DNA of 64,000 nucleotides from Caballeronia peredens (GCA_001544595.2 FCOH02000003.1:186001-250000), one strand, 5' to 3'. Numbered from the stretch's first letter, positions 55,016-63,725 are shown. The notes: a model not told the origin generated them from the letters alone. Numbers and translations are program-made.

Positions 55016-55405
55016 TCAGATGATGGGAACGAGAATCTGGACGATGCCCACGACCGACACCAGCCACACGAGCGAGCGCACGAACGGCACGCCCGCCGCA
55101 TACAGCGGCACGTAGACCACCCGCGCGACGAAATATGCGAGCGCGCCGTAATGCGTGAGCATGTTCTCGCGCCCCGCGACGTGCACGATCAGCACCGCGG
55201 CCGCGAAGATCGGCAGCGTCTCGAAGAGATTCGCCTGGGCCCGCATCAGGCGTCCGGAGAGCCTGCCGGGCGGCGGCGTGGGGCCGTCGCGCGGACCGGC
55301 GTTGTATCTGAGACCGACTTCACGATTGCGCACCACGGCGGGGAGCAAGACCTGCACCAGCGCGAGCACGAGCGTCCACGCCAGCATCGTCAGTTCGAAA
55401 CTCAC
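55016..55405 (-). CDS. MAPEG family membrane protein
   Basis: A 129-residue membrane protein with four helices (about 5-25, 55-78, 83-100 and 108-128). It fits MAPEG (MLAWTLVLALVQVLLPAVV; GRLMRAQANLFETLPIFAAAVLIVHVAG, with the conserved ARAQ/RAQAN-N-E-L-P pattern). These are glutathione-dependent or eicosanoid-type enzymes in eukaryotes; the bacterial role is unclear. First gene of the two-gene unit with the carboxylesterase. Confidence 0.88.
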   Translation of the reverse strand: MSFELTMLAWTLVLALVQVLLPAVVRNREVGLRYNAGPRDGPTPPPGRLSGRLMRAQANLFETLPIFAAAVLIVHVAGRENMLTHYGALAYFVARVVYVPLYAAGVPFVRSLVWLVSVVGIVQILVPII

Positions 55406-55504
55406 GGCGTCTCCTGGAAAATTGCCTGCGACGAGTCGCGCCCATCATGCCACCACGACCCGCGAGCGTGTAGTCTTGATGCGACCCGGCTCCGACTTTC
55501 ACTC

Positions 55505-55900
55505 ATGCACGCGATGACCTTACGCCTTTCCCCCGGCGACGATCTGCGCGCCGCGCTCGATCACGCCTTTCGTGCGCACGGCCTCTCGGCCGCGTTCGTG
55601 CTGCAGGGAATCGGCAGCCTGAGCGTCGCGCGCATTCGCTACGCCGGCCGCGACGACGCCGCCGAACTGCGCGGCGACCTCGAAATCCTGACGCTCGCCG
55701 GCTCGTTGTCCTCGCAAGGTCCGCACCTGCACATCAGCGTGTCCGACGCCGACGGCCGCGTCTTCGGCGGCCACGTGACGCCGGGCTGCATCGTGCGCAC
55801 CACGGCGGAACTGGTCGTCGCGAATCTGCCGGACGCACGCTACACGCGCGAACACGACGCCGCGACGGGCTTCGCGGAACTCGTCATCCGCCCAGTGTGA
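55505..55900 (+). CDS. PPC/DUF296 domain protein (AT-hook-less)
   Basis: A 131-residue protein of the PPC fold (LRLSPGDDLRAALDHAFRAHGLSAAFVLQGIGSLSVARIR; GPHLHISVSDADGRVFGGHVTPGCIVRTTAELVV), complete for the stand-alone bacterial form. The GPHLHISVSD and GGHV motifs mark the trimeric metal-site region. It may bind DNA or a small ligand. The last 17 bp overlap the convergent metallophosphoesterase. Start at ATG 55505 (a second Met is 9 bp downstream). Confidence 0.87.
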   Translation: MHAMTLRLSPGDDLRAALDHAFRAHGLSAAFVLQGIGSLSVARIRYAGRDDAAELRGDLEILTLAGSLSSQGPHLHISVSDADGRVFGGHVTPGCIVRTTAELVVANLPDARYTREHDAATGFAELVIRPV

Positions 55901-56729
55901 CGGCGACCGGCGGCGTCGCGCCGTCGAGCGCGAGTTCGTGACGCACGATCATCTCGAACTCGCTGTCTGCATCTGAATAGTCCCAGCGCTCGACGGTCGT
56001 CTGCCGCGCGCCGCCCGCGCCTGCATCGTGGCGGATCACGTTGACCGAATTGTCGATGGTGCCGCGCGTGCGCGACGACAGCGCCGTGCCCGCCTGCACC
56101 GCCCAGACGCGCCGCGGCAAGCCCGCGAAGGTATCGTGCAGCGGCAAAACGTACGGCAGATGAATATGGCCGCCGAGAATCAGATCCGCACCCGCGCGCG
56201 CCCAGCGCTGCACCGCGCGCGCTCGTCCGTGGAGCAGATTTTTTTCGTCCTGCGCACGCGTGACGGCCACCGGCTGATGCGTCACCACGACGCGCAATTG
56301 CGCCGCGCCCGCCGTCTCCAGACGCGCCGCGACGCGCCTGATCTGCTGCATCGACACTTCGCCGTCCTTGTGCCGGTACGGCCGCGTCGTGTTGACGCCG
56401 AGCACGAGCAATCCCGGCGCTTCGAACGACGGTTCCAGATCCGCGCCGAACGCCCGCTGATGATTCGCGTAGGGGCGGAACAGCCGCGAGAACGGATCGA
56501 AGAGCGGAATGTCGTGATTGCCGGGCAGCACGAGCGCGGGCACGGCGCCGAGCGAATCGACGAACGCGCGCGCCGCGGCGAACTGGCTCCGGCGGGCGCG
56601 CTGCGTGATATCGCCGGACAACACGACGAGATCGGGCGACAACGCATCGAACAGACGCGACAGCGCCGCCACGACCGGCGGCCGCTCGGTGCCGAAATGC
56701 GTATCGGAAATCTGCAACAGCAAGGTCAT
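55884..56729 (-). CDS. Metallophosphoesterase (CpdA-like)
   Basis: A 281-residue calcineurin-like phosphoesterase. The five metal-binding blocks are visible: QISDTHFG (D-x-H), VVLSGDITQ (GD), LPGNHDIP (GNHD), VVVTHQPV (H) and LGGHIHLPY (GHxH). The overall pattern is that of class III cyclic nucleotide phosphodiesterases, though the real substrate is open. It is translationally coupled to the lipid kinase gene upstream (4-nt overlap). Confidence 0.9.
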   Translation of the reverse strand: MTLLLQISDTHFGTERPPVVAALSRLFDALSPDLVVLSGDITQRARRSQFAAARAFVDSLGAVPALVLPGNHDIPLFDPFSRLFRPYANHQRAFGADLEPSFEAPGLLVLGVNTTRPYRHKDGEVSMQQIRRVAARLETAGAAQLRVVVTHQPVAVTRAQDEKNLLHGRARAVQRWARAGADLILGGHIHLPYVLPLHDTFAGLPRRVWAVQAGTALSSRTRGTIDNSVNVIRHDAGAGGARQTTVERWDYSDADSEFEMIVRHELALDGATPPVAVTLGG

Positions 56730-57712
56730 GAGCGATTCGCTTGCGCCACCGCCGCCTCGGGTTTGAGCAGCAGCAGCGGCTTGACAGACACGCGGAATTC
56801 GAGCGGCATTTGGAGGCGCGTGATTTCGCCGTCGGTGGCAATTTTAACGAGCCGGCGTTTCTTCGACGGATGTGTCACGACGATGCGCTCGAACGTGAAG
56901 CTCACGACGTGATCCGAGTCGGACAGCCGCCCCGCCGCGCCATGCAGCGACAGCCACAGGTGCATGAGCCGCCCGACCGGACGCGGCGCAATCGCGGCGA
57001 GCAAGCCCTGTTCCAGCGCGCGCGCTTCCTCGGGCATGCCGATCTGCTCCATCTGCAGCCGGTTGTTGCCGACGAACAGCGTCGACGAACGGATTTCCGT
57101 CGTGCTGCCTTCGTGTTCGACATGCAGACGCAGGTGGCGGTGCGGCTTGAGCAGCGTGGAAAGCGCCGACCACAACGCCACGAGACGGCTGCGGCCGAAC
57201 TGCCGCTTGTACGTCTCGCGATCCTCCAGCAGCCGCGGATAGAGGCCGAGACTCGCATTGACGATGAACATCCGTCCGTTCACGAAGCCCACCGAAACGG
57301 GATAAGCGCGCGCGTCGAGCAGCAGTCTCGTCGATTGATCGAGATCTGCGGGAATGCCGTGATCGCGGCTGAAATAGTTGAAGGTGCCGCGCGGCAGCAC
57401 CGCGAACGGACAGCCGGCGTCGAGTGCCGCGTGGGCGACGGTGCAGAGCGTGCCGTCGCCGCCCGCGCCGACGAGCACGCCTTCCTGCGCCGCCGCCGCC
57501 GCGGCCGTTTCGCGCGCGATGCGTTCGAGCTGGCGAGGATCGTCGACGACGTGCATTTCGAAATGACGCCCTGCCGCGCCGAGTTCGCGCTCGAGCACGG
57601 CGCGCGTCGCGTCCGCTTGCTGGCGGCCCGAACCTGCGTTCATCACGATGAAAAACGGCGTATCGGCGGCGAGCGGCTGGCCCGCGACGGCGGTGGCGGA
57701 TGTTGGGGTCAT
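56726..57712 (-). CDS. Diacylglycerol kinase-family lipid kinase
   Basis: A 328-residue DAGK/YegS-type kinase. The catalytic block is VGAGGDGTLCTVAHAALDAGCPFAVLPRGTFNYFSRDHGIP, with the GGDGT nucleotide loop. Later it has FVNASLGLYPRLL and SSTLFVGNNR. AAAGGA precedes ATG 57712. A palindromic GC-rich hairpin (about 57749-57783) lies in the leader. It phosphorylates diacylglycerol or a related lipid at the membrane and overlaps the phosphoesterase gene. Confidence 0.9.
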   Translation of the reverse strand: MTPTSATAVAGQPLAADTPFFIVMNAGSGRQQADATRAVLERELGAAGRHFEMHVVDDPRQLERIARETAAAAAAQEGVLVGAGGDGTLCTVAHAALDAGCPFAVLPRGTFNYFSRDHGIPADLDQSTRLLLDARAYPVSVGFVNGRMFIVNASLGLYPRLLEDRETYKRQFGRSRLVALWSALSTLLKPHRHLRLHVEHEGSTTEIRSSTLFVGNNRLQMEQIGMPEEARALEQGLLAAIAPRPVGRLMHLWLSLHGAAGRLSDSDHVVSFTFERIVVTHPSKKRRLVKIATDGEITRLQMPLEFRVSVKPLLLLKPEAAVAQANRS

Positions 57713-57867
57713 CGGCAGCGATCCTTTGCGGTTTCGTTGCGTTTTCCCGTGCACGGAAGACACGGCGAGCCGGCCTCGCAGGTTCGCGCGAGGCTCGCCG
57801 ATTATAACGAAAGCCTTACAAATGGATCGCCGGCCGGAGTACGGCGCAGGCCGGCAAGACGCGCGGC

Positions 57868-58308
57868 TTACGTGTGTTCGCCGCGAATGTAGTACTCGAG
57901 TTGCTGGATGGTGAACTGCTGCTCGGAGATGATGTTCTTGACCAGATCGCCGATCGAAATCATGCCGACGAGCTTGCCGTTGTCGATCACCGGCAGATGG
58001 CGCATGCGCTTGTCGGTCATGAGGGCCATGCAGTCGTCGGTGGTCTGGTCCGGGCGGACGTAGCGCACGTGCGAGGTCATGATGTCGCGCACGGGCGTCT
58101 GCTTCGACGCGCGGTCCATCAGGACGACTTTGCGCGCATAGTCGCGCTCCGTCATGATGCCCACGATTTCGTCGCCCTCAGTGACGATCACCGCGCCGAT
58201 ATGCTTGTCGGCCATCATCTTGATCGCATCGAAGACCGACGCCGTTGCCGCGATCGTATAGACCGTCTGTTCGGGTTTCGAACTCAGAACCTGTGCGACT
58301 GTTGCCAT
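57868..58308 (-). CDS. CBS-pair domain protein
   Basis: A 146-residue protein made of two CBS motifs (ATASVFDAIKMMADKHIGAVIVTEGDEIVGIMTERDYARKVV; TSHVRYVRPDQTTDDCMALMTDKRMRHLPVIDNGKLVGMISIGDLVK), forming one Bateman module that binds adenosine nucleotides. GGAGG precedes ATG 58308. It stands alone and may sense energy state. Such single proteins are widespread in Burkholderiaceae. Confidence 0.92.
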   Translation of the reverse strand: MATVAQVLSSKPEQTVYTIAATASVFDAIKMMADKHIGAVIVTEGDEIVGIMTERDYARKVVLMDRASKQTPVRDIMTSHVRYVRPDQTTDDCMALMTDKRMRHLPVIDNGKLVGMISIGDLVKNIISEQQFTIQQLEYYIRGEHT

Positions 58309-58518
58309 CGAGCGCCTCCGACTGGCTTGTGCGGCCGGCCGGCCGCGTGTTGTTGTATGCGGGAAACGGTGCTGCTGCTGAGCGATGCGATGTCCTGCGC
58401 CACTGATGAGCCTAAAGCCTTGCGCTCGACGCCTTCATCGGCATTAACCCGACCATTCAAAAAAAGTATAGATCACGGCGAGGCGAGCACGTGTGACATG
58501 CCGCGCGCATCGCATGCC

Positions 58519-58545
58519 TACAGTTTCGCCGATTCATGCCGCTAA
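58519..58545 (+). promoter_or_regulatory. Sigma-28 (FliA) promoter of cheV
   Basis: TACAGTTT, 11 nt, GCCGCTAA matches the flagellar consensus TAAAGTTT-N11-GCCGATAA at 14 of 16 positions with exact spacing. It lies 97 bp upstream of the cheV start. Confidence 0.82.
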
Positions 58546-58641
58546 TCAGGCATTCGGCGCAGGCATTCCATAGAAAGTCGTCGCCCAGGCAAGCATGACA
58601 CGAAGGCAACGCGGCGAGTGGCGCCGTTCACGGAGAACAAG

Positions 58642-59601
58642 GTGAGCAGTTCACAACAGGATATCGAGCAGCGCGTGCGGCTCGCAGGCAGCAACATGTT
58701 CGAATTGCTTCTGTTCAGACTCGGCGAGGCGCCGGGATCGGAACAGCGGGAGCTTTACGGCATCAACGTGTTCAAGGTGCGCGAGATTCTCGCGATGCCG
58801 ACGATCACCGCGGTCGCGGGCGCGAGCGGCGAGATTCTCGGCGTCGCGGATATTCGCGGGCAGATCATTCCCGTGATCGATCTCGCGCGCATCACGGGCT
58901 GCCGTCCGAAGAACGGGCCGAAGATCCTGCTCGTCACCGAGTTCGCGCGCACCACGCAGGGCTTCGCGGTCGAGGAAGTGGACGATATCGTGCGGCTGGA
59001 ATGGAATCAGGTGCTGTCGGCGGAATCGCACTCGGGCGGCAGCGCCGTGACGAGCTTCGCGCGGCTCGACGGCAATGTCGACGGCTCGCGGCTGGCGCAG
59101 GTGCTCGACGTCGAGCGCATCGTGCGCGACGTGCTGCCGGCGAAGGAATCGGACATCACCGAGGCGAACACCGGCCGTCTGCGCATCAAGCCGGGCGCGC
59201 GCGTGCTCGCGGCGGACGACTCGGGCGTGGCGCGGGCGCTCATCGAGCAAAGCCTCACGGCAATGGGCGTTCCTTTCGTGATGACGAAAACCGGCCAGGA
59301 AGCGTGGGACGTGCTCGAAGCGGCGCTCAAAAAGGCGCAGAAGGAAGGCACGGAAGTGGCCGATCAGATCGCGCTCGTGCTCACCGATCTCGAAATGCCC
59401 GAAATGGACGGCTTCACGCTCACGCGCCGCATCAAGGCGGACACGGGTCTGATGCACATTCCGGTGGTGATTCACTCGTCGCTGTCGGGATCGGCGAACG
59501 AGCAGCACGTGCGCAAGGTCGGTGCAAACGCGTATGTGTCGAAGTTCGAGCCGTCCGAACTTGCAGATGTGATGCGCGGCGCGCTCGTGCGGGCCGCCTG
59601 A
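58642..59601 (+). CDS. cheV: Chemotaxis protein CheV (CheW-receiver)
   Basis: A 319-residue protein. Residues about 12-160 are a CheW coupling domain (LLLFRLG, YGINVFKVREILAMPTITAVAGASGEILGVADIRGQIIPVIDL). Residues about 185-315 are a receiver with Asp-Asp pocket (LAADDSG), phosphoacceptor in LVLTDLEMPEMDG and Lys in YVSKFEP. The GTG at 58642 is preferred since GGAG is 7 nt upstream; the GTG at 58618 would add 8 residues. It couples receptors to CheA and buffers phosphate. Confidence 0.93.
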   Translation: MSSSQQDIEQRVRLAGSNMFELLLFRLGEAPGSEQRELYGINVFKVREILAMPTITAVAGASGEILGVADIRGQIIPVIDLARITGCRPKNGPKILLVTEFARTTQGFAVEEVDDIVRLEWNQVLSAESHSGGSAVTSFARLDGNVDGSRLAQVLDVERIVRDVLPAKESDITEANTGRLRIKPGARVLAADDSGVARALIEQSLTAMGVPFVMTKTGQEAWDVLEAALKKAQKEGTEVADQIALVLTDLEMPEMDGFTLTRRIKADTGLMHIPVVIHSSLSGSANEQHVRKVGANAYVSKFEPSELADVMRGALVRAA

Positions 59602-59643
59602 GCCGGAAACTCCAAGGGCCGCGAAATCCGGCGCGCAAAATGA

Positions 59644-59692
59644 CCGGCGCCCGGTGGCGCAGACCTCGTGAGTCTGCGCGACCAGGCGCCGG
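59644..59692. repeat. Large two-part perfect hairpin between convergent genes
   Basis: An outer stem CCGGCGCC/GGCGCCGG encloses an inner stem GCGCAGAC/GTCTGCGC with a 7-nt loop. It sits between cheV and the facing secreted-protein gene. A second hairpin, CCCGGC-GGATAA-GCCGGG, is at 59714-59731. Neither has a T run. They may be Rho-independent-like stoppers or a transcribed RNA structure. Confidence 0.6.
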
Positions 59693-59744
59693 AACAGCCT
59701 TTCAGCCGATCGACCCGGCGGATAAGCCGGGACGGCCGATTCGA

Positions 59745-60020
59745 TTAGTGACCGAAGAAGACCGATTGCGGGTTGTTGCTTTGTTGCGCACGGTTGCCCG
59801 ATTGCGCCAGCGTGTCACGCGAACCACCGAAAGCGTGCGTGTCGGCGCCGTGAGCGTTTTCCTCGGCGGCGATCGTTTGTGCGCTCGGGCCTTGTTGCGA
59901 TGCCGGCGCGCCGACTGCCGGACGGTAGAACGGAGCCGGGCCGTAGCCGCTTGCGAAAGCGGGGGCAGCGACGGTGGCGGAAGCGGCGATCAGGAGAGTA
60001 GCGAGAAGGTTGCGTTTCAT
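59745..60020 (-). CDS. Small secreted hypothetical protein, 91 aa
   Basis: A 91-residue protein with GGAG before ATG 60020. A signal peptide ends at APAFAS. The mature part is Gln/Ala/Asn-rich (QQGPSAQTIAAEENAHGADTHAFGGS; AQQSNNPQSVFFGH), without cysteines or membrane helices. It should be periplasmic. The pattern is common among small Burkholderiaceae exported proteins. The 320 bp upstream (60021-60340) show no other gene. Confidence 0.75.
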   Translation of the reverse strand: MKRNLLATLLIAASATVAAPAFASGYGPAPFYRPAVGAPASQQGPSAQTIAAEENAHGADTHAFGGSRDTLAQSGNRAQQSNNPQSVFFGH

Positions 60021-60340
60021 GGTGTGCTCCAAAGACGGTTGACGTTCAATCAGAAAGCGCCGCAGCGGTCTTGCGAGAAACTGTCTGCTACGTCGATGGA
60101 ATGCAGTGTATACCCCTACTATTGCTTTTTTATCCCCATAAATTTCAATTCAGTTTTCGTTCTCCGCCAACAATCGCTGGCCGCACGCGCGTGCGGAATC
60201 CGCGGCGAAGTCCGTCCATAAAGGCGATGCGCGGATCGTGCCGCGAGCGCTCGCGCGGAGTCATTCGGCGGGGGCAGAACAATTATTTATCGAACGAACG
60301 TGCGAAAAATGCGTCTTCGGCGTGCTTTTTCGACGTTATC

Positions 60341-60772
60341 TCAGTGGACGAGACGTTCGATCAGGCGGACGAGCATCGCGGGCGTATTGCCCTTCTGGCA
60401 ATAGCCGTCGAAGCCCGCGTGCAGGCCTTCGGACCGCACGCTCTCCTCGCCGAGCGCCGTGAACGCGATGATCACCGCGTCGCGCGTGCGGGCGATACGC
60501 CGCAGCACGCGCGCGGTGGCGTAGCCGTCGTGTTCGGGCATGGTGATATCGAGGATGAAGACATGCGGCACCCAGCCGTCGACCGCATGCAGCGCATCGA
60601 CGCCGGAGAGCGCAAACCGCGTATCGAATCCGTCGGAAGTGAGCGCCGCCGCGAGTGCCTCGGCGCTGTAGGCGTTATCGTCGACGATGAGGATGCGCCA
60701 CGCGTCGCGATCCGCGCCGACACTGCGGTTCGTCCACAGCGAACATTGAGGGGAATGCAGAGAGACGGACAT
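60341..60772 (-). CDS. Single-domain response regulator
   Basis: A 143-residue protein consisting of a receiver domain after a 30-residue leader. Acidic pocket ILIVDDNAYS, phosphoacceptor in VFILDITMPEHDG, Thr in IAFTAL and Lys in YCQKGNTP are all present. There is no output domain, so it acts by protein contact or as a phosphate sink. The start is ATG 60772. No kinase is next to it. Confidence 0.87.
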   Translation of the reverse strand: MSVSLHSPQCSLWTNRSVGADRDAWRILIVDDNAYSAEALAAALTSDGFDTRFALSGVDALHAVDGWVPHVFILDITMPEHDGYATARVLRRIARTRDAVIIAFTALGEESVRSEGLHAGFDGYCQKGNTPAMLVRLIERLVH

Positions 60773-60838
60773 GGCTTTTCGACGAGTGCACATGTCCGAT
60801 TCGCAGCACGTTTCGAGCCCGCACAGATGGGCTGTCGC

Positions 60839-61207
60839 TCAGGCGTCGCCTTCTTTCTTGCTTTTGCGCCGCTTGCCCGGCGCACTGTCGCTCGCCGCTT
60901 CGCTCTCGTCTTCGCTGTCGCGCAGGCGCGCATTCGCTTCGACGAGCGAGGCCGCGTCGCGCTGGCGCAACGCGATATCGAGCTCGCCGAGCGCGCCGAT
61001 CAGCGCCGCCTGGTCGACTTCGTCGAGCGGCGTCTCGCCGTGCTCCGCCACGCGCCGCGCTTCCTTGTCGAGGCGTTTGAACAGCTTGGCGCCGAAACGC
61101 GTGTCCACGACGCCTTCGCGCGCGAGTCCCGCGATCACCGATGCCAGCCGGATCAGTCCTCCGGCGGTCGTCTGCGTCGCGCCATCCAGATCGTCACGAT
61201 CTTCCAC
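60839..61207 (-). CDS. Hypothetical protein with helical core and basic tail
   Basis: The start is set at GTG 61207 because GGGGAGAAGG precedes it at 6 nt; longer frames from ATG 61291 or 61339 lack such a signal. The 122-residue product is helical (GGLIRLASVIAGLAREGVVDTRFGAKLFKRLDKEARRVAEHG; LIGALGELDIALRQRDAASLVEANARLRD) and ends in a Lys/Arg-rich tail (GKRRKSKKEGDA). No family is recognised. A 15-bp palindrome lies upstream at 61279-61293. Confidence 0.65.
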   Translation of the reverse strand: MEDRDDLDGATQTTAGGLIRLASVIAGLAREGVVDTRFGAKLFKRLDKEARRVAEHGETPLDEVDQAALIGALGELDIALRQRDAASLVEANARLRDSEDESEAASDSAPGKRRKSKKEGDA

Positions 61208-61278
61208 AGCCTTCTCCCCAAGTTGGCTCGCGGCGGCGCGTGTGCGCCCGTCTTGCGTGGCGCGATGATACGCCGTCA

Positions 61279-61293
61279 ATATGACAGTCATAT
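61279..61293. promoter_or_regulatory. Perfect palindrome ATATGAC-A-GTCATAT, possible operator
   Basis: Seven-base arms around one central base, about 72-86 bp upstream of the preferred GTG start of the minus-strand hypothetical gene. The position fits a regulator site. The protein that would bind it is unknown. Confidence 0.45.
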
Positions 61294-61510
61294 TTGCGCG
61301 CGCCGATGCATACGCCGCGATCGTTTCGCCCGCGTTCACGCGTTACGATCGCGCTTGCCGTCGCGCCGACTTACGCGCGACATCACGATTCGGGGCGCGA
61401 CCGGTGGCACACTAGCGCGGAACGGCGCGCACGCATCGCACGGAGCGAGCGCTGACGCGAGCGCCGGCAGCAAATACGCCGAATCATCAGAACCGCAACC
61501 GAATTTCCGC

Positions 61511-62533
61511 ATGAATCCCGCTACCCTGCAAAGACCGCCCTACGGTTCCGATTTCTCCGGCCTCGTCTGCGGCTTCCGGTTTCACGTCGACGAGCCCGGC
61601 GAGCCGATCGACGCCGAAGCCGCGACCGAATGGCTCGCCCGCGAGGACACCGCGAAGGAATTCGTCTGGCTGCATTTCGATCTCGCGAACAGCGCCTGCG
61701 AACGCTGGATGCGCGCACGTCTCGGCCTGCCCGACGCGTTCTTCGACACGCTGCACGAAGGTTCGCACTCGACGCGCCTCGAACATCAGGAAGGCGCGCT
61801 CTTCGCGGTCATCAACGACGTGATGTTCAACTTCGAGCTGACGCCCTCGGAAATCGCGACGCTCTGGGTCTACACGCATCAGAAGCTGCTCGTCACGGCG
61901 CGCCTCAAGCCGTTGCGTTCGGTCGATTCGCTGCGCGAGTCGGTCCGGCGCGGCGAGCAGTTTCGCTCGCCCGCCGAATTGCTCGCGCATCTGCTGCGCG
62001 ATCAGGCCGACCTGCTCGTGCATATCGTGCGCCGGACGAGCGTCGAAGTCGACGGCATCGAGGATCGCTTTCTCGCGCGGCGCGTAACCGAGACGCGCAC
62101 CGATCTCGGCGGCTTGCGGCGCGTGCTCGTCAGACTTCAGCGCCTGCTCGCGCCCGAGCCCGGCTCCGTGTTCCGTCTGCTCGCGCGGCCGCCGCGCTGG
62201 CTGCATTCGCAGGACATTCAGGATTTGCGAGACGCAACCGAAGAGTTTTCACTCGTGCTCAACGATCTCGCGGGCCTCGTCGAGCGCATCAAGCTTCTGC
62301 AGGAAGAAGTCGCGACGCGCATGGACGAACAGAGCAACCGCACGCTCTTCACGCTGACGCTCGTCACCGTGCTCGCGCTGCCGATCAATATTGTCGCGGG
62401 CTTCTTCGGCATGAACGTCGGCGGCATTCCGCTCGCGGAGAATCATCACGGTTTCTGGCTGCTCGTGGTAATTGTCGCGAGCTTCACCGCGCTGGCGGGA
62501 TGGTGGGCGTTCCGGCGCAGCCGCAATATCTAG
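61511..62533 (+). CDS. zntB: ZntB/CorA-family divalent cation transporter
   Basis: A 340-residue protein of the 2-TM-GxN family. The N-terminal cytoplasmic funnel (WLHFDLANSACERWMRARLGLPDAFFDTL; LWVYTHQKLLVTARLKPLRSVD) precedes the long stalk helix. Two C-terminal helices follow (LFTLTLVTVLALPINIVAGFFGMNVGGIPL and FWLLVVIVASFTALAGWWAF). The GMN signature is intact. The regional pattern fits ZntB, a Zn(II) transporter, more than CorA. The start at ATG 61511 fits the family; the frame is open far upstream but not coding there. Confidence 0.87.
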   Translation: MNPATLQRPPYGSDFSGLVCGFRFHVDEPGEPIDAEAATEWLAREDTAKEFVWLHFDLANSACERWMRARLGLPDAFFDTLHEGSHSTRLEHQEGALFAVINDVMFNFELTPSEIATLWVYTHQKLLVTARLKPLRSVDSLRESVRRGEQFRSPAELLAHLLRDQADLLVHIVRRTSVEVDGIEDRFLARRVTETRTDLGGLRRVLVRLQRLLAPEPGSVFRLLARPPRWLHSQDIQDLRDATEEFSLVLNDLAGLVERIKLLQEEVATRMDEQSNRTLFTLTLVTVLALPINIVAGFFGMNVGGIPLAENHHGFWLLVVIVASFTALAGWWAFRRSRNI

Positions 62534-62554
62534 CGCAGGCGGGCCTTCGAAACC

Positions 62555-63022
62555 TCAGAAGCCCAGGTCGCTCAGGCCCGGATGATCGTCCGGCCGGCGG
62601 CCGAGCGGCCAGTGATACTTGCGATCCGCCTCCTTGATCGGCAGATCGTTGATGGACGCATGACGATGCGTCATCAGCCCGGCCTCGTTGAACTCCCAGT
62701 TCTCGTTGCCATAGCTGCGATACCAGTTGTTCGCGTCGTCGTGCCATTCGTAGGCGAAGCGCACCGCAATGCGATTGCCCGTGTACGCCCACAGTTCCTT
62801 GATCAGCCGGTAGTCGAGTTCGCGCGCCCACTTGCGCCGCAGAAACGCGACCACTTCCTCGCGGCCGTTCGCAAACTCCGCGCGATTGCGCCAGCGCGTA
62901 TCGACGCTGTACGCAAGCGACACGCGCTCGGGATCGCGCGTATTCCATCCATCTTCCGCGAGTCGAACCTTCAGTTTGGCCGATGCTTCATCGAACGGCG
63001 GGAACGGCGGCTTGCTTTCCAT
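62555..63022 (-). CDS. DUF1348/nuclear transport factor 2-like protein
   Basis: A 155-residue protein of the DUF1348 family ([97 protein letters not shown]), with a cone-shaped NTF2 fold. GAGGACTC precedes ATG 63022. It diverges from a TetR-type regulator across 115 bp that hold two operators, so it is the likely target of that regulator. The reaction is unknown. Confidence 0.9.
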   Translation of the reverse strand: MESKPPFPPFDEASAKLKVRLAEDGWNTRDPERVSLAYSVDTRWRNRAEFANGREEVVAFLRRKWARELDYRLIKELWAYTGNRIAVRFAYEWHDDANNWYRSYGNENWEFNEAGLMTHRHASINDLPIKEADRKYHWPLGRRPDDHPGLSDLGF

Positions 63023-63072
63023 GGCGAGTCCTCTTTGAAGTAGATGACGAACAGCGTGAAGAAGTGCGAGAG

Positions 63073-63090
63073 GTAGACAACCCTGTCTAC
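63073..63090. promoter_or_regulatory. TetR-type operator 1 (GTAGACAACCCTGTCTAC)
   Basis: An 18-bp palindrome with 6-bp arms GTAGAC/GTCTAC and a 6-bp spacer, in the divergent region. The matching second copy and the neighbouring TetR gene make it a probable operator. Confidence 0.8.
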
Positions 63091-63109
63091 CCGGCGCACT
63101 CTAGCGCAG

Positions 63110-63127
63110 GTAGACGAACCTGTCTAC
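63110..63127. promoter_or_regulatory. TetR-type operator 2 (GTAGACGAACCTGTCTAC)
   Basis: Same arms and spacer length as operator 1, centre to centre 37 bp. It ends 10 bp before the TetR gene start, so binding there would block that gene's own expression. Confidence 0.8.
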
Positions 63128-63137
63128 AATCGGATGC

Positions 63138-63725
63138 ATGAATACTGCCTCCGTCTCAGCCGATATTGTGGACCTCGCACCCGATGCGCGCATTCTTCAT
63201 ACCGCGCACGATCTGTTCTATCGCGATGGCATTCGCGCCACGGGCATCGATCGCGTGATCGCCGAATCGGGCGTCGCGAAGAAGACCTTTTATCGCTACT
63301 TTCCGAGCAAGGACGCGCTGATCGTCGCGTTCCTGGATTATCGGCACGAAATCTGGATCACCTGGTTTCGCGACGCCTTGCAGCGCCACGGCGGAACGCT
63401 GTCCGCGCTCGTGCCCGCGCTCGCAGAATGGTTCGGCGCAGACGCCTATCGCGGCTGTGCGTTCATCAATTCGGTCGTGGAAGTGGGCGGCACGCTGCCG
63501 CAGGCAATGGACATCTCGCGGCGCCACAAGCGCGACATGACCGTGGCGATCCGGGCGCTCATGCCGGCGTCGCGCACCGCGAAAGCCGATGCGCAGGCGC
63601 TGGCGCTCGCGGTGGATGGCGCGATCGTCGCGGCGCAATTCGCGGATTCTCCCGCGGATGCCCTGAAGGCGCTCGCGCGCGTGGTGCGCGCGGTCCGGCG
63701 CGGCGCGAAATCGGCCGGCGAATAA
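63138..63725 (+). CDS. TetR/AcrR-family transcriptional regulator
   Basis: A 195-residue repressor. The N-terminal helix-turn-helix (ILHTAHDLFYRDGIRATGIDRVIAESGVAKKTFYRYFPSKDALIVAFL) is classical TetR. The C-terminal domain (YRGCAFINSVVEVGG) resembles regulators of nuclear transport factor-like or quinone/NemR-type genes. Twin operators lie directly upstream and reach the divergent DUF1348 gene, so autorepression and control of that gene are likely. The inducer is unknown. Confidence 0.93.
   Translation: MNTASVSADIVDLAPDARILHTAHDLFYRDGIRATGIDRVIAESGVAKKTFYRYFPSKDALIVAFLDYRHEIWITWFRDALQRHGGTLSALVPALAEWFGADAYRGCAFINSVVEVGGTLPQAMDISRRHKRDMTVAIRALMPASRTAKADAQALALAVDGAIVAAQFADSPADALKALARVVRAVRRGAKSAGE

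Noticed and set aside
60071..61510. Upstream extension of the ZntB-like frame by 480 codons
   Set aside because: The extension overlaps two minus-strand genes and has no domain; the family starts at 61511.
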